Assembly: GCA_947579605.1 (NCBI GenBank)
Contig: OX388312.1
Span: 7,812,001-7,876,000, forward strand
Origin: Athripsodes cinereus
Lineage: Eukaryota > Arthropoda > Insecta > Trichoptera > Leptoceridae
Direction: 5' to 3'
DNA length: 64,000 bases
Below the pieces are notes generated by a model. That model was given only the letters and a program-made list of their open reading frames with translations. It was not told the DNA's origin and did no database searches. The stretch's first letter is position 1. Each line of letters begins with the position of its first letter. Both the position numbers and the translations under genes were made by a program. This document shows positions 46,936 through 58,351 of this stretch, piece after piece.

Positions 46936-47324
46936 TTTTAATCTAATAAATTAATCAATAACCACACTTTTTTTATTTAGGACACACAGTCATATTCTCA
47001 AATAAGCTGTAACTGATATTGCAATTATTAGACTTGACTTAGTTACCTATGCGTATATTACTTATAAATGTGGAATTCTACTTTAATTTTGAGTAGACCC
47101 AGCATAGAATAAAAGTTTTATGAGTTAGATTTTAATTTAACCAGGGACAACCAATGATTTATGATTTGTTAGAGGTAAACTTTAAGTATGTCCAGTTGAC
47201 CATGTTAAAATATGTATTCTCTTTACGGGTATATTACCTATATATTGATTGTATTTAATTTATGTATATTTATACATTCTATGGAATTGTTTGTAATCAA
47301 TATATAGTAAAGAATGAATAAATA

Positions 47325-47490
47325 AATTGAATATTTATTTATTTCAACTTTACAGGATACATACAGTTGATAAAAAAAATATTATGGTCTACAACATATT
47401 TAGCAATAAGCAAACCAGTGAAGATCCCTATATTACCCTTATGTGCTCTACAAAACATACATAACCAAACACAGCAGAATATATCGATTT
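47325..47490 (-). mobile_element. Retroposon 3' end (shared with 34349)
   Basis: A TATTTATTTATTTCAACTTT tail side is followed by GCAATAAGCAAACCAGTGAA and GATCCCTATATTACCC, paralleling 34349-34485. Confidence 0.5.
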
Positions 47491-47654
47491 GATGCTCTAT
47501 TGCTAATAGTACCTGAAAGTTCTGAAAAGGGGTTTTTAAAAATTGCGGATGCCTGAAAACTACCTGAAACAACGACGTGGATCAATTGATACTCGTGGTT
47601 GGACGCGTATTGAGTTAGAGAAATCGGAGCGCATAAATTAGAATTATGTCAATC

Positions 47655-47682
47655 CGTTCTCTCTGCCTTCCCCAACTAAAAC
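47655..47682 (+). repeat. LINE-3 terminal scrap
   Basis: CCGTTCTCTCTGCCTTCCCC matches the SVLSAYP-encoding end of LINE-3 at 63486-63510. It is too short for more than a tentative call. Confidence 0.35.
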
Positions 47683-48284
47683 ACTGCGTGTGGGTTTAGA
47701 TAGATATGTAGACCTTAATGTCTATTTTCGTTGTTGTATTTTGTGAACTAGCTGCTTTTACCATAATTTTATTATGATTATAGTTATATTATACACACAT
47801 ACCTACATACGAGTGCATGCATATACAAGTATGTGCTCGAACTCGATTATTTATATCGGTATATTATGTTATATACGTCCTACACTATATAAGGTATTCA
47901 CCAAATTTGTATATTTTACTACCAAATAATTAAAATACTCTATTCAACGAAGCTGTGTCCTAAAACTGCACGCATATTAGAAATAATAATAAGATTTTAA
48001 CGAACAAAAAACATGATTCCCATTTGAAAAACAACTTAATTGCATTATCAGTCTTAAAACTTTTTGAAGATGAGAACTTTTCAAAAAGAAGACAATTGAT
48101 GAAAAGAATTGAAAAATTAAAATTAAACACTTATTCCTATTTGGATTTCAATCCCATATATTTTGTATTTTGTAAATCCCAAATAGTATTTTGACAATAG
48201 ATTCGGTGAATATTTTTTGTAATAGATATCTATGTACATCATCACATTTATGCGACATGGAACTCATGTGGAGAAATAGAGAAA
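47683..48284. other. AT-rich stretch, nothing supported
   Basis: No gene or element recognised. Confidence 0.45.
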
Positions 48285-48470
48285 TTAATTAAGGAAAATG
48301 TAAAAAAATACCCCACTCATATACCTAATGCAACAAACAAATATACATGTAACAGCCAGGACAATTTGATAAAGAGCAGTTTTCATTTTGGCCTGACCGG
48401 AAATAGAACCGGGGACCTCGTGACTTATAAAGGCAAGAGCGTTATCTGTGCGCCACCCCAGCCGTTTCAT
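48285..48470 (-). mobile_element. Second tRNA-derived SINE family
   Basis: On the minus strand the head GGCTGGGGTGGCGCACAGAT contains an A-box-like segment and GGTTCTATTTCC is a B-box-like segment 40-50 bases later. The anticodon-loop-like TTTATAA would give a TAT anticodon, but acceptor and anticodon stems do not pair properly. The body continues with CTGTTACATGTATATTTG. It is called a SINE rather than a tRNA gene. Confidence 0.65.
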
Positions 48471-49299
48471 AATTATATTTATTTCTGTTTTATTTACTAC
48501 TTACTGATCGTTTCAATGGAAAGATTAGAAATCAATACAAATCCCTCCCGCCTTCCCTTTGTTTGTGAGTAACAATTTTAGAATAATAACAGTTGTTCAC
48601 CGTTTCATGATACGCACAATGTCCTTATTAGGTAGATAAATTTTATATTATTGCACATAATAATACATTATATTACCTATATTCTCTAATGTGAGTGGTT
48701 GGTTACCACTGTATATAACTACCTTCATATTATATTATAGATATTATGTATCAAGTAACTAGTATGCAATATTACTAGTGGTTTAGTTGAGTATGGAATA
48801 TGGAATTCAGCAAGCCGCGTTTAATTATAACTAGTGAAATATTTCATAGTGTCTGCTAAGAGTTGATATTATTAATACCTACAGTCCTACACATTGCAGA
48901 GGTAGTTAGTTATAATAATAATTAGTAAACGTAGACTGTTTTACCTGTAACGATTCATATTATAATATTTATTATATCTTTTAATATAAAGGACAATGCT
49001 CCTGTCTGTATGAAATTCTACAGTTCTTCCGTCAAGCTTAATAATTAAAGACATGGTATTTTGTTTTCCATATTTAAAGAAACTTAAATTTAATTTACTC
49101 CACTATTCAATAGGATTATATTATACCGATTGTTAAATTATGTTTTTCCATAACCTTTGCATTTCTCTAACCGTTTTCAAAAATAAAACATACTATGAAT
49201 ATAGACAGGTTGGAAGACAGATGCGTTATCTTTGTACACATACCATTAGTCAACTATGTATTTAAATGAAGAGGGTGCATTCTGCACAACTACTTCTAT

Positions 49300-49450
49300 T
49301 ACTAATTTTCCATCACGGTACATAAAACAAGTGGGGTAGCCAGTAGACCAGCTGCGTGTAATCAACATAAAGGCTGTCCTGTAAGATGTAAAATGTCCTA
49401 TCCGTTCAGGATGGGTGGCAACCTCATCGCTGAATTAAAACACCTGTCGT
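49300..49450 (-). repeat. Family A copy, long
   Basis: TTCCATCACGGTACATAAAA, CAAGTGGGGTAGCCAGTAGA, CCAGCTGCGTGTAATCAACA, GGCTGTCCTGTAAGATGTAA and ATGGGTGGCAACCTCATCGC are present. It is one of the best copies for reconstructing the family order. Confidence 0.8.
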
Positions 49451-49589
49451 TTAAAGGACACAGAGTAGGAGACCAATTCTTTGAAATAAAATATTTCAGT
49501 TAGAATAATAGAAAATAAAATTTACAAAAAAAATATTCCTTTACGTAGCAGTCAAACAAATGTAGTGAAAATGTATTCAACATATAAAT

Positions 49590-49781
49590 ATGAAGAATAT
49601 GCAACACGGAGAACATCATAAAAGGAGACGATTCTGGAGAGACCATGTAGGTTGCATGCCTGTAAACAGAATTGTGCCTATAGCAACTGGTTCACGGCCC
49701 CAAGGGAGACCACCAAAAAGATGGAAAGACAGCTGGTCTTCAGCATCACAAGAGCCAGCAGCTTCCAAACTAGGAGTGTGA
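49590..49781 (+). pseudogene. C-terminal fragment of a non-LTR polymerase (LINE-6)
   Basis: KRRRFWRDHVGCMPVNRIVP then SRPQGRPPKRWKDSWSS follows the W-x-HV-x-MP ... RPxGRPxxRW pattern of the end of non-LTR polymerases. It lacks the flanking domains and has no clear tail. Confidence 0.6.
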
Positions 49782-49789
49782 TAATTTTC

Positions 49790-51650
49790 TGTACCTGAGA
49801 GCCATTAGGACTTAAGTGCATTTTTGACAAAAATTCCAAAGCTACGAAAAAAAGCGAAAATAACACATTAGTCGTGAATCTTAAATACAGAAATGCTTAG
49901 AATCTATACTATAGGGTCTATGTAATAAGATGTGTATACTATGTATATACAGCTTATTACTAGTAAAATTTTAAGATTTTTTCGATTAAAAAATTGAATT
50001 TGAAAATGACATTTTAGTACTTAAGACTAAATGGCTCTCAGGTTCAGATTTATAATACGGAAAAAAATAGAAGAGTAGTATTTACTGCTAAGACACTAAT
50101 AATTATATCCTTGAAAAAATTCACCTCATCTACAATTCCAAGTTATATGCTTTGGCAGGTTACTCTGGATTTGTGTAATGCAATGAATTAATTTAAGAAT
50201 TAATAATCTATTTCCCTAAATCACTCGCAAACGACTGGATTGCTTTAGGAGACTAGAATACAATAATTATTATCCTTTTTTATTTTAGTAAAATTTCAAA
50301 GCATTTAATATAAGTACCTAGTATGTCTTTTACACAATGTATATTTTTTTAAGAGTACCTGCCTATTTTTATAAGAGTCACCCTAATTATTTAGGGGACT
50401 TTAAAAAATATTACGTATTGTTCTTATAATATTTACATTGCAGAGATTACAAGGATGAGTAAATATTTTATTAGGCTTTTAATCTAAATTATGAATACGA
50501 ATAAAAAAACATGTAAAAAATTAAGGGTTTCAAAATGAGTGGTACGAGCATTACTAAACAATTTCACATTAGATAGATTTAGATGCTGAAATAATACTTA
50601 TTTTATTTTTAGACGATATTTTTGATTAAAAAATATGAATATTTCTATCACGTGTAAACATAATCCTTATAGAAGGTTTTTAATTGTGTTGTTTTCTTTC
50701 TTTTGGTACAGTTGAAAATAGATCACACAAAATAAAAGAAGCATTCCTAGGGTGGTTTTTTAGGCAAGGACAGCAGTTTAATAAACTCAAATACTGTTTT
50801 TACCTCCTTTTTATCTGCCGTCCTGGGAAGGTACACCGTTGAAAAAAAAAATTCATATTCAAAAATAATTTTCACATTAATTACAGATTTTGCCGGACGT
50901 TAGATGATCACAATTTACCAAATGAAAGAAATCATAAGCTTGATGATAACATATTCCTAAATGGAAACCTGACATTCTTAGGAATTTCGCTGCTGATGCT
51001 TTATTTATTAAATTACAACATAAAGAGTAAATTTAAGGTAAATTAGTATTGAATTCAGAAGGTTAATGTCAAACCTTGATTAAGCTTTTAGGGATTAAAA
51101 GAAGATATCTTTTGCTAGTACCATCGATTTAAAATTGCCCTATTTGTAAAATATTTACATAATAAAGAATGAGAGATTTTTTCCCCATAGAAACTTTTAA
51201 TGAGGATAAAATATATATATTATTCTAGGCTATTGTTCTGCGGATGAATATTGAGTGTTCCGTACCACCCACCCAGCTCATTACAACGACTCAATATTAA
51301 TTAAATAAACAACCAATAAGTTAAAGTGATCCCTATTTTTTATGTTTGTTAAAATTGTCAAGAGCATTTTTTATATTGTATGTACAACGTGGTTAGTAAA
51401 AATATTTGGCAAACATTACTAATAATGGTATAAATTATTTCCCTAAAGTGGAGTGTTATAGAATCTAATGTTTTTGTTTGCAGAACAAAAAGCATTAGTA
51501 GATAATATAGCTACTCAACGAGCTAGAAGACTGTTTTTACTGATTAAAAATACATACATGACTGCAAAAATTGACAATTTACGCTGGATAAAATCTGGTT
51601 TTAAACTTGTGTAGGTAGAAAAATGAAAAATATCGAGATTTTTTTTTAAT
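49790..51650. other. AT-rich stretch, nothing supported
   Basis: No gene or element recognised. Confidence 0.45.
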
Positions 51651-51653
51651 TTC

Positions 51654-51765
51654 TATCATTCATTCATTCATCGCCCTCAACGCTTCTCACGGGAGCACAA
51701 AGCAAAATCCAACCTTTTCCATTCAAAGCGTCTCTGCGCCAATTGCGTCACCTCTTTCCACGAAT
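51654..51765 (-). mobile_element. LINE-1 copy d, extreme 3' end
   Basis: An (ATTC)n run replaces the usual (ATC)n tail side and is followed by GCCCTCAACGCTTCTCACGG and GCGTCTCTGCGCCAATTGCG, matching 3649-3740. About 90 bases of element remain. Confidence 0.85.
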
Positions 51766-51769
51766 TACT

Positions 51770-52865
51770 ATTAAATCATTTTATTTCTATACCAAATTAA
51801 AACTTTGGCGACGTGAGAAATGTAATCGAAAAATCTGGATACATTACTAAAAATCTATGCCGAATTGTAAGTGTTGTGTAAAAATCTATGTAGTCCTGCT
51901 ACTTGTGAACCCGCACTTATAACAAAGCTATGAAAGTGTCTTATTCTTTTTCTAAAAAATCATTACATAGCAGTGGTATACTTAATAGATAAATATGTGG
52001 CATAGCCAGTTGTTGGAAGGCCAATCGAGGACAGGTGCAAAAAGAAACCAGAGGTACGTGCACCAGCCAAGGAGTTTATTGCCGACTAATTATCACTAGG
52101 ATTGTTACATACAATAATGCATTGATATATAATATAAAGTACATAACAACAATATTTAAAGTGATTAAGTAGGTACCCTAGTTTGTCATTTGACAAACAT
52201 TTTTCATATGTGATTTAACACCAGTAAACTAATTACTGAAATGAATATGAAGATCGCTCTGTCTGTGTCATTTATGTCACAAGTCGAATAATAATTGAAA
52301 AATGCCACTGTCCCTTAATAAAAACCTGGTAAACATATTACCATACCTAAAATTAAATTAATACAATGCTGAGAAAGTGAAATGGATGAAAATGTTTGGA
52401 CCTGACACCCACTTCAATTAGATATATTCTCCTCGGATTTCTATATATTTCGTTAATTAGAGTAGGTATAAAAGTATTACTTTCCAAACTAGAGATGAAA
52501 TAGATACTATTGTGAACGGATACTGGATAACGGATATTTGGTAAGATTATATACAATATAAAGTGTTTATTATTGTTATCCTGTGAGAAGTAAAACAGGT
52601 ATTTTATGATTTGTGAACGACTGAAAACTCTGTAAATAATTACAAAAATCTTTGACAGTTGATTTTAGTCTACTGTCCTCTACAGATAATACTTTTTATA
52701 AAGATGAAATAAACCCAAAAACATTCCAAACGCCCTCACAGTAAGCTGCATACTCTTATAAATGTTTACTCTTATGTGTTAGCAAACTTTGCTGGTTTAT
52801 GTGCCAAATTTTTTCATCTATTTGTACTATATATTGTAATTACTGTATGTTATAAAAATAAAATG
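51770..52865. other. AT-rich stretch, nothing supported
   Basis: A slightly GC-richer piece at 52005-52075 is unassigned. No gene recognised. Confidence 0.4.
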
Positions 52866-52869
52866 TTTA

Positions 52870-52960
52870 TTTTGTGAAGATGGAGAAGCTGCCAGCAAGT
52901 GTAATCGAACCAGGAATCTTTCGATTGAAAGTTCAAGTCACCACTACCCAGCTACTGACC
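52870..52960 (-). repeat. tRNA-like SINE head, diverged
   Basis: On the minus strand AGTAGCTGGGTAGTGGTGAC resembles an A box and CCTGGTTCGATTACACTTGC a B box at about 45 bases. The rest of the element is not recognised. Confidence 0.45.
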
Positions 52961-53069
52961 ACCCAATTTCAATTAACTTGCTTTTATTCCATACTTCTTC
53001 GGAATAGAATGACTATTCGGTACCCGGTCGGTTATTTAGCTATTATTCTTTATTCGCATGTGTTCCATC

Positions 53070-53152
53070 TGCCTGGGCGTCACTTTTTTACAATACACCG
53101 TTCCTATGACAACGTTCAAGTGTCGTGGGACGAGGTTACGTGATTGGCACAG
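53070..53152 (+). mobile_element. LINE-1 copy e, opposite orientation
   Basis: GGGCGTCACTTTTTTACAAT then ACACCGTTCCTATGACAACG and GTGTCGTGGGACGAGGT encode PGRHFFTIHRSYDN and SWDEVT, the LINE-1 C-terminal motif, with a gap. It is the only LINE-1 copy on the plus strand. Confidence 0.8.
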
Positions 53153-53159
53153 AGATGAT

Positions 53160-54201
53160 GATTTCATCCAGCCGGATAGCAACCTGATATCCGTTCCATC
53201 TCTATTCTGTACCTATTCTTGTATTTTCACAATGCGATTCGTTGCAAAATGTAATTAAGTTTTTAAAGTAATCAGTTGGGAGACTGAAACTTTGGACAGA
53301 AATAATAATTACTTTTTTCCTTCTTTCTTTCTTACAAATTCAATCAGAACAAGACTTTACTAATTGGTGAACTTGCAGTCTATCGAATTTGCTATTCAGG
53401 CAACTTAAATTTTAGTAGGGTTGATAAAAGTTATTAGACGTAATTTATGTAATTTTGGGAACGTTACAAAGACAGGCGTCTCGACGCACGTAAGACATAC
53501 TCGTATTTATGTTTTGTATCGATTTATTGATATTTTGATAACTAGGTGGCATAAAAAATAATAAGTTATATCTCATCTGCACCAAAAAATTATTCAATAG
53601 TTTTTACAAACTTTATTGCAGAATGAAACAATTTAAGTTTTTTGCCAAAACATAAATATTTAGGTAGGTAATTCAGTGAAACAAACTTAAATGTTTACAA
53701 ACATGGAAGCATATTCAAATTTGTTAGATTTATCTACTATAGTGTGTCAGCTTATCTGTGTGTTCACTTCTAAAAAATGTTTAAAAAGCAACACATAATA
53801 TAGCAACGTGGCTCTGGATGGGCTGCATTTATTTTAGATTACTTTTTTTTAATTCACCCCTAATTTTATTTTGAACTACATTGCATAATACAACCGATCC
53901 CTTCCATTTCTGTATATCTACCTACCTACGTATTTTAAAACACGTCTTATAATTAACATCAATGCGTAATTCAGATTATTTTTTCTAAACTCCCGAAGAA
54001 AATAAAATCTCTCCCTTGAATACGAAATTGTGTGATTCGATTAATAACGAAGTCATATCCGAAAGGAGAAAAATATTTTGACCATTTTCACCGGAATTAA
54101 AAATAAAAAGGAAATTATAAGAAAAGTTAATTATGTCATGTTGATTATGAATTTTACTTCATTTGCTATTAAATTAAATTATTTGTAAATTGGATTACAA
54201 A
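53160..54201. other. Upstream region of the candidate 54202 gene
   Basis: No element recognised. An in-frame TAA at 54175 precedes the ATG at 54202. Short upstream ATGs near 54133-54148 would give only tiny open frames. Confidence 0.35.
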
Positions 54202-57052
54202 ATGGGGTCAATTCTTAGCATTTTTTATAGATGTACTGACATAAACGAACATGGAGAAAACGAAAACTTCTATGAAGGTAGGTTGATCTAGAGTTTTAAT
54301 TCTCTCAACCTACCCCGCAAGATATTCAGTATTAGGGAGGTGGGTAAATAAATAGATTCTCCCTTTAAAACTAATTCTATAAGTATATATGTACATATAT
54401 TGATTGATATTAACACCATAAAGTAATTTTATCCCTCGTAGTGTAATTTTGTATGCAAATTGAGATTGATAGGTGGGCGTAACTAGCAAGTTCTTGGAAT
54501 CTTTTTTTTCTAATTATACCATTGAATATTTAATTCCTTTGTCATTGTTTGAAATGTCTAATTGATATCAGACTCACTCTATCAATTCTTTTCGTAAAAA
54601 AATGCTGCAGGAAAATTACTGAAAAGTTTCATGAGAATTTATTTAAAATCGAACTCCCCAAGAAACAAACTGTGCGTTTTAAATTAAAAATAAATCTTTT
54701 TTTATTTCTGTATGTAGTATATTGTAGATCAAGGGTGGCCAACCTGCGGCCCGCGGGGTGCTTGCTTGTGGCCCGCGAAGCATATGTACCTACACTTTTT
54801 ATATAATAGTCAGTATAAGTAGTTTTGAATAAAAAGTATTCGGAGATTATAAAATTTGGCACGACTGTTGAAAAGGTTGGCCACTCATGCTCTATAACAA
54901 GGGTGGCCAACTCGCAGCCCGTTGGGTGCCTACTTGTGGCCCGCGAAGAAAACCGAGAAGTTTTGAAACATTTCAAATTCCTATACCATTTTGGAAATTA
55001 GGCGACGGGGGGTAGAAATTTAAAGGAGAAGTAAAACTGTTAAATGTTTTTCATATGGAGTATTTATGTAATTGTGCGGCCCGGTAGGAAATCTCATTCT
55101 GAAATTTGGCCCGGCTGCTGGAAAGGTTGGCCACCCATTTTGTAGATGGTTATAATTTTTTATAAGTACATACATTTTGATGTGGCTATATTCACTTAAT
55201 TTAAATTTGATCCATAAAATATTGAGTTCGTCGGTAGCCTGGAGTAGAGTCTCGGCCTCTTGAACAAGGGGTCCGCGGTTCGATCCCAGGTGCCGGCAAA
55301 CTCCCCTTTCACGACACAAGCTTTTAGCTTACTGTGGAAGGTGTATAAAGTTGTATTTGGGTTTATAAGAAAACCCAGATACCTACCTATATCTTTTCAA
55401 AAAAAAAATCAGATATTAGGGTAGCCGATAAAATTAAAAATGCAAAAATATAAACCTTTTTCTATGGAAGGAGTCTTCTGAAAACAGAAGATTGAAATTA
55501 AATTTAACGGTAGGTAGGTACATGAATTTGTTTCTAATATTATAAATAAACTCTAATACTCTCATATCGAGTTTTATTAATCCAACGTTTTCCCATTACG
55601 ACCACGTACGTTCTGTTTGAAAATCGTTTCTTTTAACTTTTATTTGATGAATACAAAGAAACCACCTGACCACACGTACAGTCGTTCAACCAAAATAAAT
55701 AAATCTTACTTTACAGTGTCATTAAAACTCACTCCATAGAGACTTATGCTCTCTTGGTATTTTCATGATCCATAAAACTAAAAGTCTTGGCACCCTGATA
55801 CGTAGGTATTATTAAGATTTGTTTTGTAATTCCAGCATTGTTGTTTGCATTGTGCACAATGTCCAGTGTTAAGACAATTTAATTTAACTTTACCTTTATT
55901 ACTTTCTGCTGCCCTAATACTAAAATACTAGGAATCCGAATATATTATATGTATATATAGGCGCAAAAACACATGAATCTTGCTTGATCCAAGAACGGCA
56001 AAATAAATCCAATTAATTCGTTACATTCTTATTTCATTTCATCAGATATCTTTCATCTATGTGGTAGCCAATAAATACTAAACTTTTCTCAGTCGTTTCA
56101 CCTTTATTACTAATTTAAGTATATTTTTACGACTTTATTTTTTATCATAACCCACCACCACCCCAGAATGTCAACCAGTATTCATTCAGTAAAAATAGCC
56201 GAGCTCAATCTAAACGCAACTTAAAAATATCAATTTGACAATCTTCGATTATGCCTATTCGCATATTTTGACAACAATTTATAATCCTGATTAAAGTATC
56301 TAAGAATCCATCAGAAAACTATAAACGATAGAAACTATACGCTTGTGAAAATGTGGAGTTTACCTTTCTCTCTATGTATTTTGTACCACGGTCACATGTG
56401 AACTAGCATAATATACAACGGATTACAATATATTTTATCGGATAAAGACAAGCCATGTTTGAATTTCGGATTTGAATTTTTATACGATGTCTTTGAGTGA
56501 ATTATGTATTGCCTGGACTCTTCGATTCAACCGGATTTGCTTTTCAGATATCTCAATCGAGTATTGCATCTGTGTCCAGCTTATATACTCGTAGCTTGTA
56601 TTCGGAGGCGAGCTTAAATTTAAAGAAAACTATGTATTCGTTGTATTTTGTCTATCTATCTTCTCACGTTGCATTTTCAGTAGATTGGGCAGAGAGGCTG
56701 GATTGTCAAACAACGTGTCTTTGTACGTTTTTTTCCACTACCTTCACATTAACACAGTTCTTCATGTACTCACACCAATACGTTTTATTCAACAATCGTC
56801 CATCTTTTTGAATTCAATTCACGTATAATTTTAAGATGACTAAAAATTTTAACGTTGAGACTCTCCACATATCCCAAATGTTTTAGTTTTACAGCACGTG
56901 TACATAGATCTGATATATTTGATGCAGTGAATCTATTGAATGATCCCAATCATCATGGAAAATGCCCGGATGGCAGGAATAAAAGTATGTCTCCAAAAAG
57001 GTCATTGAAAGGCCAAACTCAAGATTTTCATGTTGAGTTTGATAAGGACTAA
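54202..57052 (+). CDS. Candidate two-exon gene for a 77-residue, possibly myristoylated protein
   Basis: Exon 1 (54202-54277) starts at ATG in good context (CAAAATGG) and encodes MGSILSIFYRCTDINEHGEN then ENFYE. It ends GAAG|GTAGGT, a near-consensus donor. Exon 2 (56895-57052) follows a T-rich acceptor (TGTTTTAGTTTTACAG) and encodes RVHRSDIFDAVNLLNDPNHH, then GKCPDGRNKSMSPKRSLKGQ, ending DFHVEFDKD and TAA. The split codon (G|CA) keeps the frame. MGxxxS matches the N-myristoyltransferase recognition pattern, and Cys11 could be palmitoylated, so membrane association is inferred. The polar exon-2 sequence is unlike chance AT-rich frames. The 2.6 kb intron carries a hAT composite and a SINE. Extra internal exons of 3n length cannot be excluded. 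The family is not recognised. Confidence 0.5.
54730..54889 (+). mobile_element. hAT-like unit X, 160 bp
   Basis: Left end CAAGGGTGGCCAACCTGCGG, right end GGTTGGCCACTCATG. The flanks differ (TTGTAGAT and CTCTATAA), so it did not arrive here alone. Confidence 0.8.
54898..55139 (+). mobile_element. hAT-like unit Y, 242 bp
   Basis: Left end CAAGGGTGGCCAACTCGCAG, right end GGTTGGCCACCCATT. It has an interior about 80 bases longer than X. The flanks differ (CTCTATAA and TTGTAGAT). Confidence 0.8.
55226..55408 (+). mobile_element. tRNA-like SINE, full-length reference copy
   Basis: The head GTTCGTCGGTAGCCTGGAG, TAGAGTCTCGGCCTCTTGAA and GGTTCGATCCC (B box) is followed by CAAACTCCCCTTTCACGACA, AGCTTTTAGCTTACTG, GGTGTATAAAGTTGTATTTG and AACCCAGATA, with an A-run at 55399-55408. 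The copies at 25103, 14010, 41892, 17266, 22499 and 4643 align to parts of it. It lies in the intron of the candidate 54202 gene. Confidence 0.9.
55409..56894. other. Intron remainder of the candidate gene
   Basis: An open frame at 56497-56811 begins at GTG and lacks coding character. No other exon with matching phase was defended. Confidence 0.35.
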
Positions 57053-57137
57053 CCTATGTAAATTGTTTAAGAATCGTCTCAAGTAGTTCAACATAGTCAA
57101 TAACATTTCAAAAGACTTAATAAATACACACTATTGG

Positions 57138-57143
57138 AATAAA
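57138..57143 (+). promoter_or_regulatory. AATAAA poly(A) signal candidate
   Basis: It lies 86 bases after the stop of the candidate exon 2. A second AATAAA is at 57119-57124. In AT-rich DNA this word is common, so the support is modest. Confidence 0.3.
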
Positions 57144-57149
57144 ATTATT

Positions 57150-58050
57150 GCCTAACCACTTCAACTGCATGCTCTCCAAATATTGAATTTCAACATAATA
57201 ATGGGCAATTCAGCTATTTATACTCACTCAACTTGATAACAAAAAATACTTTAAGTGTGTTATATACCCCTTTTCATAATAAATTAATTGTTAATTAATT
57301 AAATATTCCTTTTCACTCTAAAATATGTGGATGGCATTAAAAAAGCATCATGGACAAAGATTTAAAAAAAACTGAGAAATTAAATAACGGACCTTGATAA
57401 AATTGAATAGTAACTTTCAAGGATTGATGATAATGATTACATACGTTTCATGTTCCAATAGATTAGCTACAAATATTTCTATTCTATTCTTCTCAAGACC
57501 ATCCACTCGTTTGAGCTACAAATATTAAATAATCACTATTGATTGTGAGTGTCTTCTACACGACTACATGCGAGTACAATATGGAATTCTTTTTTGTAAT
57601 AAGCTCCGCTAAAAAGTTATCCGGAGCACATAAAAGAAAGAATGTTTGTTATATTATACATGTTATACACCACTACATACGAAAACTTGGAAAAAACCCT
57701 TTAGATCTATAGATTCATTGCAAATTATTATTATACCCACCATATAAGCTGCTAGCAAATAGCGGGATGTAATGCAGACACCTGAGACACTCTTTGGAAG
57801 ATGGAAGGACAGGATTAAGTATTGGATTATTGATTGACATGATAATAAACTTGGAAGTAGATACACTTCATTGCTTAGTAAAATGTTTTCAGTTTCGATT
57901 AACTGAACCGATGTTATCTATCTTATCATCGACAAGTTAATTGAGTAATTTATTTATACCATTATAGTGTTTCTCGCACGTGAAGAAACCAGCGGGTACT
58001 ACATAAAGGAAAATACAAGATAACTAAGTTTTTAAATATGTCCTTGGAGT
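57150..58050. other. AT-rich stretch, nothing supported
   Basis: No gene or element recognised. Confidence 0.45.
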
Positions 58051-58056
58051 CTAAGG

Positions 58057-58240
58057 GTGCAAACACAAAGAAAGCAGGTTACCTGCTTTGCGATGCCTGC
58101 GTCTACCGGCGCTGAGAATGGTTATATGTATTTCAATGAACACGAACATAGTAAAAGCAGGAACGCCGATTGCGATTTACTTTGCCGGCGCTTACCAGCA
58201 CTGATCGGCGCTGGCAACCTGCTTTCATTGTGTTTGCACA
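58057..58240. mobile_element. Foldback MITE, 184 bp, GC-rich interior
   Basis: Inverted termini GTGCAAACACAAAGAAAGC and the near inverse ending GTGTTTGCAC extend inward through GCAGGTTACC and GGCAACCTGC. CTAAGG flanks both sides (58051-58056 and 58241-58246), a likely target duplication. The superfamily was not determined. Confidence 0.8.
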
Positions 58241-58294
58241 CTAAGGCATGGAAAAAATATAGCACTTTTATTTTGTAAGTTATCTATTATCCTG

Positions 58295-58351
58295 TAAGAG
58301 GTAAGTATTGGCCTTGAGAAAAATAGAATAGAATAGAGGTAAGTATTGGTA
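58295..58351. repeat. Short tandem duplication
   Basis: AGAGGTAAGTATTGG occurs at about 58301-58315 and 58337-58351. Confidence 0.7.

Larger units (their letters stand above)
54730..55139 (+). mobile_element. Composite of two hAT-like units with one outer 8-bp duplication
   Basis: TTGTAGAT flanks the pair at 54722-54729 and 55140-55147 and fits the hAT nTnnnnAn target pattern. Unit X (54730-54889) and unit Y (54898-55139) have the same orientation. Each starts with CAAGGGTGGCCAAC and ends with an inverse GGTTGGCCAC. Interior segments GTGGCCCGCGAAG and TTTGGC are shared. They are separated by exactly 8 bases, CTCTATAA, which also fits the hAT target pattern. No transposase is present. Confidence 0.85.

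Noticed and set aside
48388..48466. Possible tRNA-Ile(TAT) gene on the minus strand
   Set aside because: A and B boxes are present, but acceptor and anticodon stems do not pair and the sequence continues into a SINE-like body.
56497..56811. 104-codon frame with a possible acceptor at 56680
   Set aside because: It starts at GTG, there is no donor, and the peptide lacks coding character. It lies in the proposed intron of the 54202 gene.
58301..58351. Two strong donor-like GTAAGT sites
   Set aside because: They are part of a short tandem duplication with no open exon upstream.
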